A stretch of DNA of 64,000 nucleotides, taken from the NCBI GenBank assembly GCA_030146915.1, contig JASLAT010000023.1, forward strand, positions 1-64,000, given 5' to 3'. How positions within the stretch are numbered: position 1 is the stretch's first letter; each line of letters begins with the position of its first letter. This DNA is from Tissierellales bacterium (GTDB lineage: Bacteria > Bacillota > Clostridia > Tissierellales > Tissierellaceae). The notes under the pieces are model-generated. The model ran no database searches and was not told the DNA's origin. It worked only from the letters and a program-made list of their open reading frames with translations. Made by a program: the position numbers and the translations under genes. Positions 1 through 8,037 of the stretch are shown here, piece after piece.

Positions 1-138
1 GAAATGGTAATGCCAGGAGATAACGCTAAATTCACGATAGAATTAATAAACCCAATAGCTATAGAAGAAGGTTTAAGATTCTCAATCCGTGAAGGTGGAA
101 GAACAGTTGGTTCAGGAGTTGTTACTAAGATATTATAA
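1..138 (+). CDS. tuf: Elongation factor Tu, C-terminal fragment
   Basis: The window opens inside this gene and shows only the last 45 codons, ending in TAA. The residues match the end of EF-Tu domain III: a MPGDNAKF stretch, then EEGLRFSIREGGRTVGSGVV, which is nearly invariant in the family. EF-Tu is the GTPase that delivers aminoacyl-tRNA to the ribosome. It normally closes the str operon (rpsL-rpsG-fus-tuf) just upstream of rpsJ, which fits its place here. A terminator follows directly, so it probably does not share its main transcript with rpsJ. Confidence 0.97.
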   Translation, partial: EMVMPGDNAKFTIELINPIAIEEGLRFSIREGGRTVGSGVVTKIL

Positions 139-150
139 TAATTTCAAATA

Positions 151-187
151 AAAATAAGATCCCAAAGGCCACGGGATCTTATTTTTT
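151..187 (+). terminator. Rho-independent terminator after tuf
   Basis: A 13-bp stem (AAAATAAGATCCC at 151-163 with its complement from 173) closes over a loop of about 9 nt and runs into a T-rich tail. It separates tuf from the S10 cluster. Confidence 0.93.
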
Positions 188-206
188 AAAAAAATATAAA
201 AAAGAC

Positions 207-235
207 TTGAAATTTAAGTCTCAATGATGTAAGAT
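207..235 (+). promoter_or_regulatory. Sigma-A-type promoter of the S10 cluster
   Basis: TTGAAA at 207-212 and TAAGAT at 230-235 are separated by exactly 17 nt. This is the only good housekeeping promoter between the tuf terminator and rpsJ, and it would start a transcript with a leader of roughly 190 nt. Confidence 0.75.
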
Positions 236-241
236 GTAATG

Positions 242-433
242 GTGCTTAAATATAGACATTGCGATGACGTAGAAGGTGGCTGATAACAGGTAATTTCTAC
301 TGAGAATGTTCGATTTCAAATCGAGCGACTAGGGCTAAGGTTTAATAAAAAAACTAATAACACACCCGGAAGAGTGTATATAGGCTCTAAGTTGCATGTA
401 AAAGGTTAGCATGCGCTAAAAGGAGGGAATTAA
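242..433 (+). ncRNA. Structured 5' leader of the S10 operon (candidate r-protein leader)
   Basis: About 190 nt separate the promoter from rpsJ. Visible helices are GTAGAA (269-274) with TTCTAC (295-300) and CGATTT (311-316) with AAATCG (318-323). Just before the ribosome binding site, GCATG (394-398) can pair with CATGC (410-414), or TTAGC (406-410) can pair with GCTAA (415-419). The two share bases and exclude each other. S10 operons of Firmicutes and Proteobacteria often carry an L4-responsive leader; that this one responds to L4 is inference from position and structure. Confidence 0.55.
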
Positions 434-745
434 ATGTCAAAACAACAAAAGATTAGGATAAGATTAAAAGCATATGATCATGAGCTTTTAGATACGTCTG
501 CTCAAAAGATAGTTGAGTCAGCTAAGAGAACAGGTGCTGAGGTTTCAGGGCCAATACCCCTACCAACAGATATAGAGAGAATAACTATATTAAGATCTGT
601 TCACGTAAACAAAAAATCAAGAGAACAATTTGAGCAAAGAACTCATAAAAGATTAATAGATATCTTAAATCCTACTCAAGAAACGATTGATTCGTTAATG
701 AAGCTAAATTTACCAGCTGGAGTAGATATAGAGATAAAATCATAA
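434..745 (+). CDS. rpsJ: 30S ribosomal protein S10
   Basis: At 103 aa this is the normal length for S10, a head protein of the small subunit that also acts in antitermination as NusE. The family signature is clear: IRIRLKAYDHELLD at the N-terminus, SGPIPLPT in the middle and HVNKKSREQFEQRTHKR in the flexible loop. The ATG follows AGGAGGG at 421-427. It is the first gene of the S10 block and lies behind the structured leader. Confidence 0.98.
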   Translation: MSKQQKIRIRLKAYDHELLDTSAQKIVESAKRTGAEVSGPIPLPTDIERITILRSVHVNKKSREQFEQRTHKRLIDILNPTQETIDSLMKLNLPAGVDIEIKS

Positions 746-800
746 TCTATAGTTATAAGATTGCGAGGCAATCCGCTGTAATATAATAGGAGGTGCAAGT

Positions 801-1430
801 ATGAAAAATATAATAGGAAGAAAAGTAGGGATGACTCAAATATTTTTAGAAAATGGTGAGGTTATTCCAGTAACGGTTATAGAGGCAGGACCTGTGGTAG
901 TTGTTCAAAAGAAAACTGTTGAAACAGATGGATACAATGCTATTCAAGTGGGTTTTGCTGAAGTAAAAGATAAACATTTAAACAAGCCTAAAAAAGGTCA
1001 TTTTGCAAAAAGTGATGTGGAGGCAAAGAAGTTCTTACAAGAATTTAGAGTGGAAAATGTTGATGAATATGAGATAGGCCAAGAAATAAAAGTAGATATA
1101 TATGAAACTGGAGATAAAGTTGATATTATAGGTACTTCAAAAGGTAAAGGTACTCAAGGTGTTATCAAGAGACATGGCTTTGCAAGAGGTAGAGAAACAC
1201 ATGGTTCTCACTTCCATAGAAGTCCAGGTGGTATGTCTGCTGCTACTTATCCAGGTAGAGTTTTCAAAGGTCATAGAATGGGTGGAAGAATGGGTAACGA
1301 AAGAGTTACTGTTCAAAACCTAGAGGTAGTAAGAGTGGATGCAGAGAGAAACCTTCTTTTAGTAAAAGGTGCAATACCAGGACCTAAAAAAGGAATCGTA
1401 ACTGTTAAAAATACAGTAAAGAATAAATAA
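801..1430 (+). CDS. rplC: 50S ribosomal protein L3
   Basis: This 209-aa protein has the usual L3 start (GRKVGMTQIF) and the long internal loop that reaches the peptidyl-transferase centre (GFARGRETHGSHFHRSPGG, then YPGRVFKGHRMGGRMG). L3 is an early 50S assembly protein. It follows rpsJ after 55 nt, and that gap holds a 6-bp mini-hairpin (759-773). The start is set by AGGAGGTG at 789-796. Confidence 0.98.
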   Translation: MKNIIGRKVGMTQIFLENGEVIPVTVIEAGPVVVVQKKTVETDGYNAIQVGFAEVKDKHLNKPKKGHFAKSDVEAKKFLQEFRVENVDEYEIGQEIKVDIYETGDKVDIIGTSKGKGTQGVIKRHGFARGRETHGSHFHRSPGGMSAATYPGRVFKGHRMGGRMGNERVTVQNLEVVRVDAERNLLLVKGAIPGPKKGIVTVKNTVKNK

Positions 1431-1456
1431 GATAACATGAGAAAGGAGGAAATTTA

Positions 1457-2080
1457 ATGCCGAAAGTACATGTTTTGAACATGCTTGGAGAACAAGTAGA
1501 AGAAATAGAATTAGATCAAAATGTCTTTGGAGTTGAGGTTAATGAACATGCAGTGTATGAAGTTGTAAAAAATCAACTTGCAAACAAAAGACAAGGAACT
1601 CAATCAGTTAAAACTAGAGCTGAAGTAAGAGGTGGAGGAAGAAAACCTTGGAGACAAAAAGGTACTGGTAGAGCTCGTCAAGGAAGTATTAGAGCACCGC
1701 ATTTTGTTGGTGGTGGAGTTAGCTTTGCGCCAAAACCTAGAGATTATAGCTATAAACTACCTAAAAAGGTTAGAAGAATAGCTTTAAAATCAGCTTTAAC
1801 ATCAAAAGTTAATAATGAAGAAATAATAGTTTTAGATGAAATTAAGTTTGATGAACCTAAAACAAAAGAAATGGCTAATTTCCTGGGAAAAATTAAGGCT
1901 AACAGAAAGGCTTTAATAATATTAACAGAAAAAGATGAAAATGTTATAAAGTCAGCTAAAAATATACCAGGAGTAAAAACTGCTTTAGTTAATACTATAA
2001 ATGTATATGACATAGTTAATTATGATTCTTTTATAATAACTAAAGATGCAGTAAAATTAGTGGAGGAGGTGTACGCTTAA
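1457..2080 (+). CDS. rplD: 50S ribosomal protein L4
   Basis: L4 lines the exit tunnel of the large subunit. In many bacteria it also represses its own S10 operon by binding the leader RNA. The 207 aa show the family hallmark around residues 45-85 (QGTQSVKTRAEVRGGGRKPW, then QKGTGRARQGS), which forms the tunnel loop. AGGAGG precedes the ATG. The TAA stop shares one base with the rplW start, which suggests translational coupling. Confidence 0.98.
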   Translation: MPKVHVLNMLGEQVEEIELDQNVFGVEVNEHAVYEVVKNQLANKRQGTQSVKTRAEVRGGGRKPWRQKGTGRARQGSIRAPHFVGGGVSFAPKPRDYSYKLPKKVRRIALKSALTSKVNNEEIIVLDEIKFDEPKTKEMANFLGKIKANRKALIILTEKDENVIKSAKNIPGVKTALVNTINVYDIVNYDSFIITKDAVKLVEEVYA

Positions 2081-2370
2081 TGCTTATCTCACACGATATA
2101 ATAATTAAGCCTATAATTACTGAAAAAAGTATGGATGATATGGCGGAAGGCAAATATACTTTTAAGGTAGATAAAAGAGCTAATAAAACTGAAATAAAAA
2201 GAGCGATAGAAGAGATATTTGAGGTAGAAGTAGAAAAAGTTAACACAATAAACGTACGTGGAAAACTTAAGACACAAGGCATGACTTCAGGAAGAAGGGC
2301 AGACTGGAAAAAAGCTATAATAAAGCTTAAAGAAGACTCTGAACCTATAGAATTCTTTGAAGGAATGTAG
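2080..2370 (+). CDS. rplW: 50S ribosomal protein L23
   Basis: At 96 aa this has the expected length for L23. The N-terminus carries the IIIKPIITEKSM motif and the middle has YTFKVDKRANKTEIKRAIEE. L23 sits at the tunnel exit and docks trigger factor, whose gene lies at 30893. Its ATG overlaps the rplD stop by one base, and the ribosome binding site (GGAGGAGG) lies inside the end of rplD. Confidence 0.98.
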   Translation: MLISHDIIIKPIITEKSMDDMAEGKYTFKVDKRANKTEIKRAIEEIFEVEVEKVNTINVRGKLKTQGMTSGRRADWKKAIIKLKEDSEPIEFFEGM

Positions 2371-2394
2371 TAAAGAGGAAAGGGAGGGAAAATA

Positions 2395-3246
2395 ATGAGT
2401 ATAAAGAAATTTAAAGCGACTTCTCCTGGTCTTAGAGGAATGGCAGTTTCTACTTTTGAAGAAGTAACTAAAACAAAGCCAGAGAAAAACTTAGTAACGA
2501 AGCTAAGCAAGACTGGAGGAAGAAACGCACAAGGTAGAATAACTAGTCGTCATAGAGGCGGCGGTGCTAAGAGAAAATATAGACAAATAGATTTCAAGAG
2601 AAATAAAGATGGAATAGAAGGAAGAGTAGCTGCGATAGAATACGATCCAAATAGAACATCTTATATAGCTTTAATCAATTATGTTGATGGAGAAAAAAGA
2701 TATATATTAGCTCCTAACAAACTTCAAGTAGGAGATGTTATAGAATCGGGTGTAGACGTTGATATTAAGGTAGGTAATGCTTTACCACTTAGAAATATCC
2801 CTGTAGGTACAGTGGTTCATAATATAGAGTTACAACCAGGAAAAGGTGGACAATTAGCTAGAACAGCTGGAGCTCATGCTCAACTAATTGCTAAGGAAGG
2901 TAAATATGCACAATTAAGATTACCTTCATCTGAGTTTAGGTTAGTTAGATTAGATTGTAAAGCTACTATAGGTCAAGTTGGAAATGTAGGACATGAAAAC
3001 AGAACTATAGGTAAAGCGGGTAAATCTAGACACTTAGGTATAAGACCACAAACTAGAGGTACAGCGATGAATCCGGTAGACCATCCACACGGTGGAGGGG
3101 AAGGTAGAACAGGAATAGGTATGCCATCACCAGTAACACCATGGGGTCAACCAACATTAGGATATAAAACTAGAAAAGCTAAGAAATCTGATAAGTTTAT
3201 CGTAAGAGGTAGACGTAGAGGTAAGCGTAGCGGTAGAAAAGATTAA
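2395..3246 (+). CDS. rplB: 50S ribosomal protein L2
   Basis: L2 is a core 50S protein needed for subunit joining and peptidyl transfer. The 283 aa are a little longer than the usual 273-277. Conserved blocks include ITSRHRGGGAKRKYR near residue 50, and the NPVDHPHGGGEGR segment with its functionally important histidine near residue 230. The C-terminus is strongly basic. GGGAGGG lies just before the ATG. Confidence 0.98.
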   Translation: MSIKKFKATSPGLRGMAVSTFEEVTKTKPEKNLVTKLSKTGGRNAQGRITSRHRGGGAKRKYRQIDFKRNKDGIEGRVAAIEYDPNRTSYIALINYVDGEKRYILAPNKLQVGDVIESGVDVDIKVGNALPLRNIPVGTVVHNIELQPGKGGQLARTAGAHAQLIAKEGKYAQLRLPSSEFRLVRLDCKATIGQVGNVGHENRTIGKAGKSRHLGIRPQTRGTAMNPVDHPHGGGEGRTGIGMPSPVTPWGQPTLGYKTRKAKKSDKFIVRGRRRGKRSGRKD

Positions 3247-3264
3247 TAGAAGGGAGGCATTGTA

Positions 3265-3552
3265 ATGGGTAGATCTCTTAAAAAAGGACCTTTTTGTGAT
3301 GATCATTTATTAAAGAAAATAGATGAATTAAATGAAAGTGACAAAAAGAAGGTTATAAAAACATGGTCCCGTCGTTCAACTATATTTCCAGATATGGTAG
3401 GACATACTATAGCGGTTCATGATGGAAGAAAACACGTGCCAATATATATAGTAGAGGATATGGTAGGGCATAAATTAGGTGAGTTTGTTTTAACAAGAAC
3501 GTTTAGATCACACTCTGCTAGAACAACGGAAAAGGCATCTCAATTAAAATAG
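3265..3552 (+). CDS. rpsS: 30S ribosomal protein S19
   Basis: S19 sits in the head of the 30S subunit, in complex with S13. The 95-aa product begins MGRSLKKGPF and contains WSRRSTIFPDMVGHTIAVHDGRKHVPIYI, here read as two adjoining family blocks. It keeps the C-terminal FVLTRTFRSHS stretch. It lies 18 nt after rplB with an AGGGAGG site. Confidence 0.98.
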   Translation: MGRSLKKGPFCDDHLLKKIDELNESDKKKVIKTWSRRSTIFPDMVGHTIAVHDGRKHVPIYIVEDMVGHKLGEFVLTRTFRSHSARTTEKASQLK

Positions 3553-3568
3553 ATGAGGAGGTAATATG

Positions 3569-3904
3569 ATGGAAGCTAGAGCGATAGCGAAACATGTAAG
3601 AGTTTCTCCTTTAAAAGTAGGTTTTATATGTACTGAAATTAGAGGTAAACAAGTAGATGAAGCTCTATCTATTTTAAAGTTCACACCTAAAAAAGGTGCA
3701 AAGGTATTAGAAGATGTGCTTAATTCAGCAATTGCTAATGCAGAGAACAACTTTGGTTTAGATAGAGAAAAGCTTTATGTATCAGAAGCTTATGCTAATG
3801 AAGGTCCACAAATGAAAAGATGGAGACCAAAAGCTAAAGGAATGGCAGATCCTATATTAAAAAGAACTAGTCATATAGGAGTAGTAGTAAAAGAGAGAGA
3901 ATAG
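3569..3904 (+). CDS. rplV: 50S ribosomal protein L22
   Basis: L22 forms part of the exit tunnel through its extended beta-hairpin. Two ATG codons stand in tandem at 3566 and 3569. The GAGGAGG at 3556-3562 is only 3 nt from the first but 6 nt from the second, and family members usually begin MEARAIA, so I take 3569, giving 111 aa. Family blocks seen are ARAIAKHVRVSPLKVGF and the C-terminal RWRPKAKGMADPILKRTSH. Confidence 0.95.
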   Translation: MEARAIAKHVRVSPLKVGFICTEIRGKQVDEALSILKFTPKKGAKVLEDVLNSAIANAENNFGLDREKLYVSEAYANEGPQMKRWRPKAKGMADPILKRTSHIGVVVKERE

Positions 3905-3921
3905 TAAAGGAGGGATATTGA

Positions 3922-4584
3922 ATGGGTCAAAAAATAAACCCACATGGTTTTAGATTGGGAGTAATTAAAGATTGGGATTCTAAATGGTATGCTGATAAAA
4001 AAGAATTTGGAGATTTACTTGTTGAAGATTATCACATACGTAAACATGTAAAAGAGAAAATGTATGCTGCGGGAATTTCCAGCATTGAAATAGAGAGAGC
4101 TGCAAATAGAATAAAATTAACGATTAATACTGCTAAACCAGGTATGGTTATAGGTAGAGGTGGTTCTGAAGTAGAGGCACTTAGAAATGACTTAGAAAAG
4201 TTAACTGGTAAAAGAGTTGTTATTAATGTAGAGGAAGTTAAGCTTGTAGAACTAGATGCACAACTTGTTGCTGAAAATATAGCTGGACAGTTAGAAAGAA
4301 GGGTTTCTTTCAGAAGAGCTATGAAACAATCTATACAAAGAACAATGAGATTTGGTGGTAAGGGTATAAAAACTTCAGTATCAGGAAGAGTTGGTGGAGC
4401 TGATATGGCTAGAACAGAAGGATATAGTGAAGGTTCTATACCACTACAAACATTAAGGGCTGATATTGACTACGGTTTTGCTGAAGCGGATACTACTTAC
4501 GGTAAAATGGGAGTTAAAGTTTGGATCTATAAGGGAGAAATACTTCCTGAAGCACCAAAGTCAGAAGAAGAGAGAAATAAATAG
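3922..4584 (+). CDS. rpsC: 30S ribosomal protein S3
   Basis: S3 lines the mRNA entry channel and contributes helicase activity. The 220-aa protein has the N-terminal MGQKINPHGFRLG signature, a KH domain with the MVIGRGG loop near residue 75, and the C-terminal S3 domain (RAMKQSIQRTMRFGGKGIK and GYSEGSIPLQTLRADIDYG). Its spacing from rplV (17 nt) and the AGGAGGG site fit one operon. Confidence 0.98.
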   Translation: MGQKINPHGFRLGVIKDWDSKWYADKKEFGDLLVEDYHIRKHVKEKMYAAGISSIEIERAANRIKLTINTAKPGMVIGRGGSEVEALRNDLEKLTGKRVVINVEEVKLVELDAQLVAENIAGQLERRVSFRRAMKQSIQRTMRFGGKGIKTSVSGRVGGADMARTEGYSEGSIPLQTLRADIDYGFAEADTTYGKMGVKVWIYKGEILPEAPKSEEERNK

Positions 4585-4616
4585 TATATACGCAAAAAGG
4601 GAAGGAGGAAGATATA

Positions 4617-5051
4617 ATGTTAATGCCTAAGAGAGTTAAATTTCGTAAAGTGCATAGAGGTAGAATGAAAGGTAAGGCATATCGTGGAAACACTATAACT
4701 TATGGTGAGTTTGGTCTTCAAGCATTAGAACCTGCATGGATTACTTCTAATCAAATAGAGGCAGCTAGACGTGCTATGACTAGATATGCAAAAAGAGGCG
4801 GTAGTGTATGGATAAAAATATTTCCAGATAAATCAGTTACTGCTAAACCAGCTGAAACTCGTATGGGATCCGGTAAAGGTTCACCAGAATATTGGGTAGC
4901 GGTTGTTAAACCAGGTAGAGTTTTATTCGAAATGGGTGGTGTTTCAGAAGACGTAGCTAGAGAAGCTATGAGACTTGCTGCACACAAATTACCTATAAAA
5001 ACTAAGTTTGTATCACGTGATGAAGAGGGTGGTGAATCTAATGAAAGCTAA
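4617..5051 (+). CDS. rplP: 50S ribosomal protein L16
   Basis: L16 helps position A-site tRNA on the 50S subunit. The 144 aa start MLMPKRVKFRKVHRGRMKG, and the RMGSGKGSPEYWVAVVKPGR block is conserved. AAGGAGGAAG precedes the ATG. Its last 11 nt overlap the start of rpmC, a common coupling in this cluster. Confidence 0.98.
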   Translation: MLMPKRVKFRKVHRGRMKGKAYRGNTITYGEFGLQALEPAWITSNQIEAARRAMTRYAKRGGSVWIKIFPDKSVTAKPAETRMGSGKGSPEYWVAVVKPGRVLFEMGGVSEDVAREAMRLAAHKLPIKTKFVSRDEEGGESNES

Positions 5052-5247
5052 AGAAATTCGCCAATTAACAGAAGTAGAATTAGATAGCAAATTATTAGAG
5101 TTTAAGACTGAATTATTTAACTTAAGGTTTCAATTGGCTACAGGTCAATTAGATAATCCTCAGCAAATAAAAGCAGTTAGAAAAAATATAGCTCGTGTAA
5201 AAACTATTATAAAAGAGAGAGAATTAGGAATAGGAAAGGAGGTTTAA
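5041..5247 (+). CDS. rpmC: 50S ribosomal protein L29
   Basis: L29 sits at the tunnel exit beside L23. I place the start at the ATG at 5041 (MKAKEIRQLTEVELDSKL), inside the end of rplP, because the upstream in-frame codons have no L29 similarity and GAGGGTGGTG is well placed. The 68-aa protein is normal length and has the NLRFQLATGQLDNPQQIK motif. Confidence 0.96.
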   Translation: MKAKEIRQLTEVELDSKLLEFKTELFNLRFQLATGQLDNPQQIKAVRKNIARVKTIIKERELGIGKEV

Positions 5248-5253
5248 TCTTAG

Positions 5254-5508
5254 ATGGAAAGAGGAATGCGTAAATTAAGAGTAGGAAGAGTTGTTAGCGA
5301 TAAAATGGACAAGACTATAGTAGTAGCTGTTGAAACATTCGTAAAACATCCTTTATACAGTAAGCAAATGAAAAAAACCACTAAGTTTAAAGCTCATGAC
5401 GAGAACAATGAGTGTAAAATTGGTGATGTAGTTAAAATTATGGAAACTAGAAAGTTAAGTAAAGATAAAAACTGGAGACTAGTTGATATAGTAGAGAAAG
5501 CAAAATAG
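5254..5508 (+). CDS. rpsQ: 30S ribosomal protein S17
   Basis: S17 is a primary 16S rRNA-binding protein with an OB fold. The 84 aa begin MERGMRKLRVGRVVSDKMDK and end with the usual VVKIMETRKLSKDKNWRLV. The start at 5254 fits the AGGAGG at 5237-5242; the next in-frame ATG (Met5) would lose the conserved MERG. Confidence 0.97.
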   Translation: MERGMRKLRVGRVVSDKMDKTIVVAVETFVKHPLYSKQMKKTTKFKAHDENNECKIGDVVKIMETRKLSKDKNWRLVDIVEKAK

Positions 5509-5538
5509 TAGACTTATGCTAGAAGGGAGGTTAGTCAA

Positions 5539-5907
5539 ATGATACAAGTAGAAAGCCGTATGAGAGTAGCAGATAACTCCGGAGCAAGAGAACTATTAGT
5601 TATAAGAGTTCTAGGAGGAACTAACAAAAGATATGCTAGAGTTGGAGACACGGTAGTTTGTTCAGTAAAATCAGCAACACCAGGCGGGGTTGTTAAAAAA
5701 GGTGAGGTTGTAAAGGCTGTTATTGTAAGAACTAAAAGCGGAGTAAAGAGATCTGACGGCTCATATATAAAGTTTGACGACAATGCAGCAGTAATATTAA
5801 AAGATGATGGAAGTCCGGTAGGTACACGTATATTTGGACCTGTAACAAGAGAGCTTAGAGATGGAAATTTCATGAGAATAATATCTTTAGCGCCAGAAGT
5901 ATTATAA
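5539..5907 (+). CDS. rplN: 50S ribosomal protein L14
   Basis: L14 forms intersubunit bridges and is the docking site of the silencing factor RsfS. The 122-aa product begins MIQVESRMRVADNSGAREL, the standard signature, and carries FDDNAAVILKDDGSPVGTRI and the C-terminal GPVTRELRD. GGGAGG precedes the ATG. Confidence 0.98.
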   Translation: MIQVESRMRVADNSGARELLVIRVLGGTNKRYARVGDTVVCSVKSATPGGVVKKGEVVKAVIVRTKSGVKRSDGSYIKFDDNAAVILKDDGSPVGTRIFGPVTRELRDGNFMRIISLAPEVL

Positions 5908-5922
5908 TAGGAGGTGTGTAAG

Positions 5923-6252
5923 TTGAAAATTAAAACTGGAGACACAGTAGTTGTTATATCAGGTAATAGCAGATCTACAAAAGATAATGTAGTAAAAGGA
6001 AAAGTATTAAAAACACTACCTGATACGAATAGAGTAATAGTTGAAAATGTAAACATGCTTACAAAACATGAGAAACCTCAAGGACCAACACAGCCAGGTG
6101 GTATAGTGAAAGTTGAAGGACCTATAGATGTATCAAACGTTATGTACTTCTGTAGTAACTGTGATCACGGAAGAAAAGTAGGATATAAGGTATCTGAAGA
6201 TGGTTCGAAAGTAAGAGTTTGTAAAAAATGTGGTAGTGAATTAGATAAATAA
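5923..6252 (+). CDS. rplX: 50S ribosomal protein L24, zinc-ribbon form
   Basis: L24 starts 50S assembly through an N-terminal KOW motif (IKTGDTVVVISG). I place the start at TTG 5923, 6 nt after AGGAGGTG; a GTG at 5914 lies inside that site. The 109-aa protein ends with CSNC and CKKC pairs that would bind zinc, as in many Firmicutes L24 proteins. Confidence 0.95.
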   Translation: MKIKTGDTVVVISGNSRSTKDNVVKGKVLKTLPDTNRVIVENVNMLTKHEKPQGPTQPGGIVKVEGPIDVSNVMYFCSNCDHGRKVGYKVSEDGSKVRVCKKCGSELDK

Positions 6253-6275
6253 CATAATGGAGAGGAGGTAAACAT

Positions 6276-6818
6276 ATGACTTCCAGATTAAGAGAGAAGT
6301 ATGAAAATGAAGTTGTGGAAGCTTTAATGGAGAAATTCCAATACGATAACGTAATGGAAGTTCCAAAATTAGAAAAAGTTATTATTAATATGGGTGTAGG
6401 TGAAGCTAAAGATAACCCTAAAGTGTTAGAAGCGGCGGTTGAAGAATTAGAAATAATAGCAGGGCAAAAACCAGTTGTTACAAAAGCTAAAAAATCAATA
6501 GCTAATTTTAAACTTAGAGAAGGTATGAGCATCGGTACGAAAGTTACTTTAAGAGGTCAAAAAATGTATGATTTCTTAGATAAGCTTATGAATATTGCTT
6601 TACCAAGAGTAAGAGATTTTAGAGGTGTTAGTAGTCGTTCCTTTGATGGTAGAGGTAACTATGCTTTAGGAATCAAAGAACAATTAATATTCCCTGAGAT
6701 TGAATACGATAAAGTTGAACGTATAAGAGGTTTAGATATAGTTATAGTAACTACAGCTGAAACAGATGAAGAAGCGAAAGAATTCTTAAGTCTGATGGGT
6801 ATGCCTTTTAAAAAGTAG
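6276..6818 (+). CDS. rplE: 50S ribosomal protein L5
   Basis: L5 belongs to the 5S rRNA particle in the central protuberance. The 180 aa include NVMEVPKLEKVIINMGVGEA, the GQKPVVTKAKKSIANFKLREG block and the glycine-rich SRSFDGRGNYALGIKEQLIF. It has normal length, and GAGGAGGT lies before the ATG. Confidence 0.98.
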   Translation: MTSRLREKYENEVVEALMEKFQYDNVMEVPKLEKVIINMGVGEAKDNPKVLEAAVEELEIIAGQKPVVTKAKKSIANFKLREGMSIGTKVTLRGQKMYDFLDKLMNIALPRVRDFRGVSSRSFDGRGNYALGIKEQLIFPEIEYDKVERIRGLDIVIVTTAETDEEAKEFLSLMGMPFKK

Positions 6819-6837
6819 ATAGAAGGAGGGAATTGTT

Positions 6838-7023
6838 TTGGCTAAAAAGTCAATGATTGCGAAACAAAAGAGAAAGCAAAAATTTAGTACGAGAGAGTAC
6901 AATAGATGTAAGATATGTGGAAGACCACACGGTTATATAAGAAAATATGGAGTATGCCGTATATGCTTTAGAGAATTAGCTCATAAAGGTCAGATACCTG
7001 GAGTTAAAAAAGCAAGCTGGTAG
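6838..7023 (+). CDS. rpsN: 30S ribosomal protein S14, zinc-binding (C+) form
   Basis: This is the short 61-aa S14 (also called rpsZ), with CKIC at residues 24-27 and CRIC at 40-43 forming a zinc knuckle. The sequence between them (GRPHGYIRKYGV) is typical. Translation starts at TTG (6838) behind GGAGGG. It sits between rplE and rpsH, the standard spc-operon position. Confidence 0.97.
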   Translation: MAKKSMIAKQKRKQKFSTREYNRCKICGRPHGYIRKYGVCRICFRELAHKGQIPGVKKASW

Positions 7024-7052
7024 TATTAATTTAAGAGAGGAGGCAATCGAAT

Positions 7053-7448
7053 ATGATGACAGATCCAATTGCAGATATGTTAACTAGAGTTAGAAATAGC
7101 AATGATGCTAAACATAGCTCAGTTGATATACCAGCATCTAATGTTAAAAAAGATTTAGCTAGAATCCTTTTAGAGGAAGGGTTTATAAATGGATATGATG
7201 TAATAGATGATGGTAAGCAAGGAATATTAAGAGTAGAATTAAAATATGGTCCTAACAATGAGAAGGTAATGTCAGGAATCAGAAAAATTTCAAAGCCAGG
7301 ACTTAGAGTATATGTTAAATCTGATGAAGTACCAAAGGTGCTTGGAGGTTTAGGTATAGCTATAGTATCTACTTCAAAAGGAATAATGACTGATAAAGAT
7401 GCTAGAAAAGAAGGTATTGGTGGAGAGGTAATTTGTTACGTTTGGTAG
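7053..7448 (+). CDS. rpsH: 30S ribosomal protein S8
   Basis: S8 binds the central domain of 16S rRNA and regulates the spc operon in E. coli. The 131-aa product starts with MTDPIADMLTRVRN after an extra Met, so ATG 7053 and 7056 are both possible. GAGGAGG at 7037-7043 lies 9 nt before the first. The C-terminal VSTSKGIMTDKDARKEGIGG block is conserved. Confidence 0.97.
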   Translation: MMTDPIADMLTRVRNSNDAKHSSVDIPASNVKKDLARILLEEGFINGYDVIDDGKQGILRVELKYGPNNEKVMSGIRKISKPGLRVYVKSDEVPKVLGGLGIAIVSTSKGIMTDKDARKEGIGGEVICYVW

Positions 7449-7481
7449 TTTATAGAAAAGTAAATTAGGGAGGTGTAATCA

Positions 7482-8021
7482 ATGTCCAGAATTGGATTAT
7501 TACCAATAGAGATACCTGCAGGTGTTGAAGTTAACATCAAAGAAGGTAACTTAGTAGAAGTTAAAGGTAAAAATGGAGCATTGGAGCAAAAAATAGATCC
7601 GGATATGGATTTAAAAATAGAAGATAATACAATCTATGTGGCAAGACCATCTGATAAGAAGAGACATAGATCAGTTCACGGCTTATCAAGAACATTAATT
7701 TCTAATATGATTATAGGTGTGACTGAAGGTTACAAAAAAGTATTAGAAATAGAAGGTACAGGATACAGAGCGGCTAAACAAGGTAATAAACTTGTTTTAA
7801 CTTTAGGATTTTCTCACCCAGTAGAGTTAGAAGACCCTGAAGGAATAACAGTTGAAACACCAGAAGCTACTAAAATTGTTATATCAGGTGCTGATAAACA
7901 AAAAGTAGGTAACTATGCTGCAGTTATAAGAGATTACAGAAAACCAGAACCTTACAAAGGTAAAGGGGTTAAGTACCAAGGTGAACGTATAATTAGAAAA
8001 GTTGGTAAAGCTGGTAGTTAG
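7482..8021 (+). CDS. rplF: 50S ribosomal protein L6
   Basis: L6 lies near the sarcin-ricin loop and factor-binding site. The 179 aa begin MSRIGLLPIEIPAGVEV and end with the family block PEPYKGKGVKYQGERIIRK. Two L6 repeats are evident from the alternating strands and the conserved GTGYRA at the domain junction. GGGAGGTG precedes the start. Confidence 0.98.
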   Translation: MSRIGLLPIEIPAGVEVNIKEGNLVEVKGKNGALEQKIDPDMDLKIEDNTIYVARPSDKKRHRSVHGLSRTLISNMIIGVTEGYKKVLEIEGTGYRAAKQGNKLVLTLGFSHPVELEDPEGITVETPEATKIVISGADKQKVGNYAAVIRDYRKPEPYKGKGVKYQGERIIRKVGKAGS

Positions 8022-8037
8022 AAAGGAGTGAAAAACA

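Noticed and set aside
759..773. 6-bp mini-hairpin GATTGC/GCAATC between rpsJ and rplC
   Set aside because: It is short with a 3-nt loop and lacks a T run; not enough to call a regulatory element.
2040..2510. 156-codon minus-strand reading frame across rplD, rplW and rplB
   Set aside because: It is antisense to three certain ribosomal genes, has no ribosome binding site and shows low-complexity residues typical of a shadow frame.
5535..6056. 173-codon minus-strand frame across rplN and rplX
   Set aside because: Antisense to conserved ribosomal genes, with no family resemblance.
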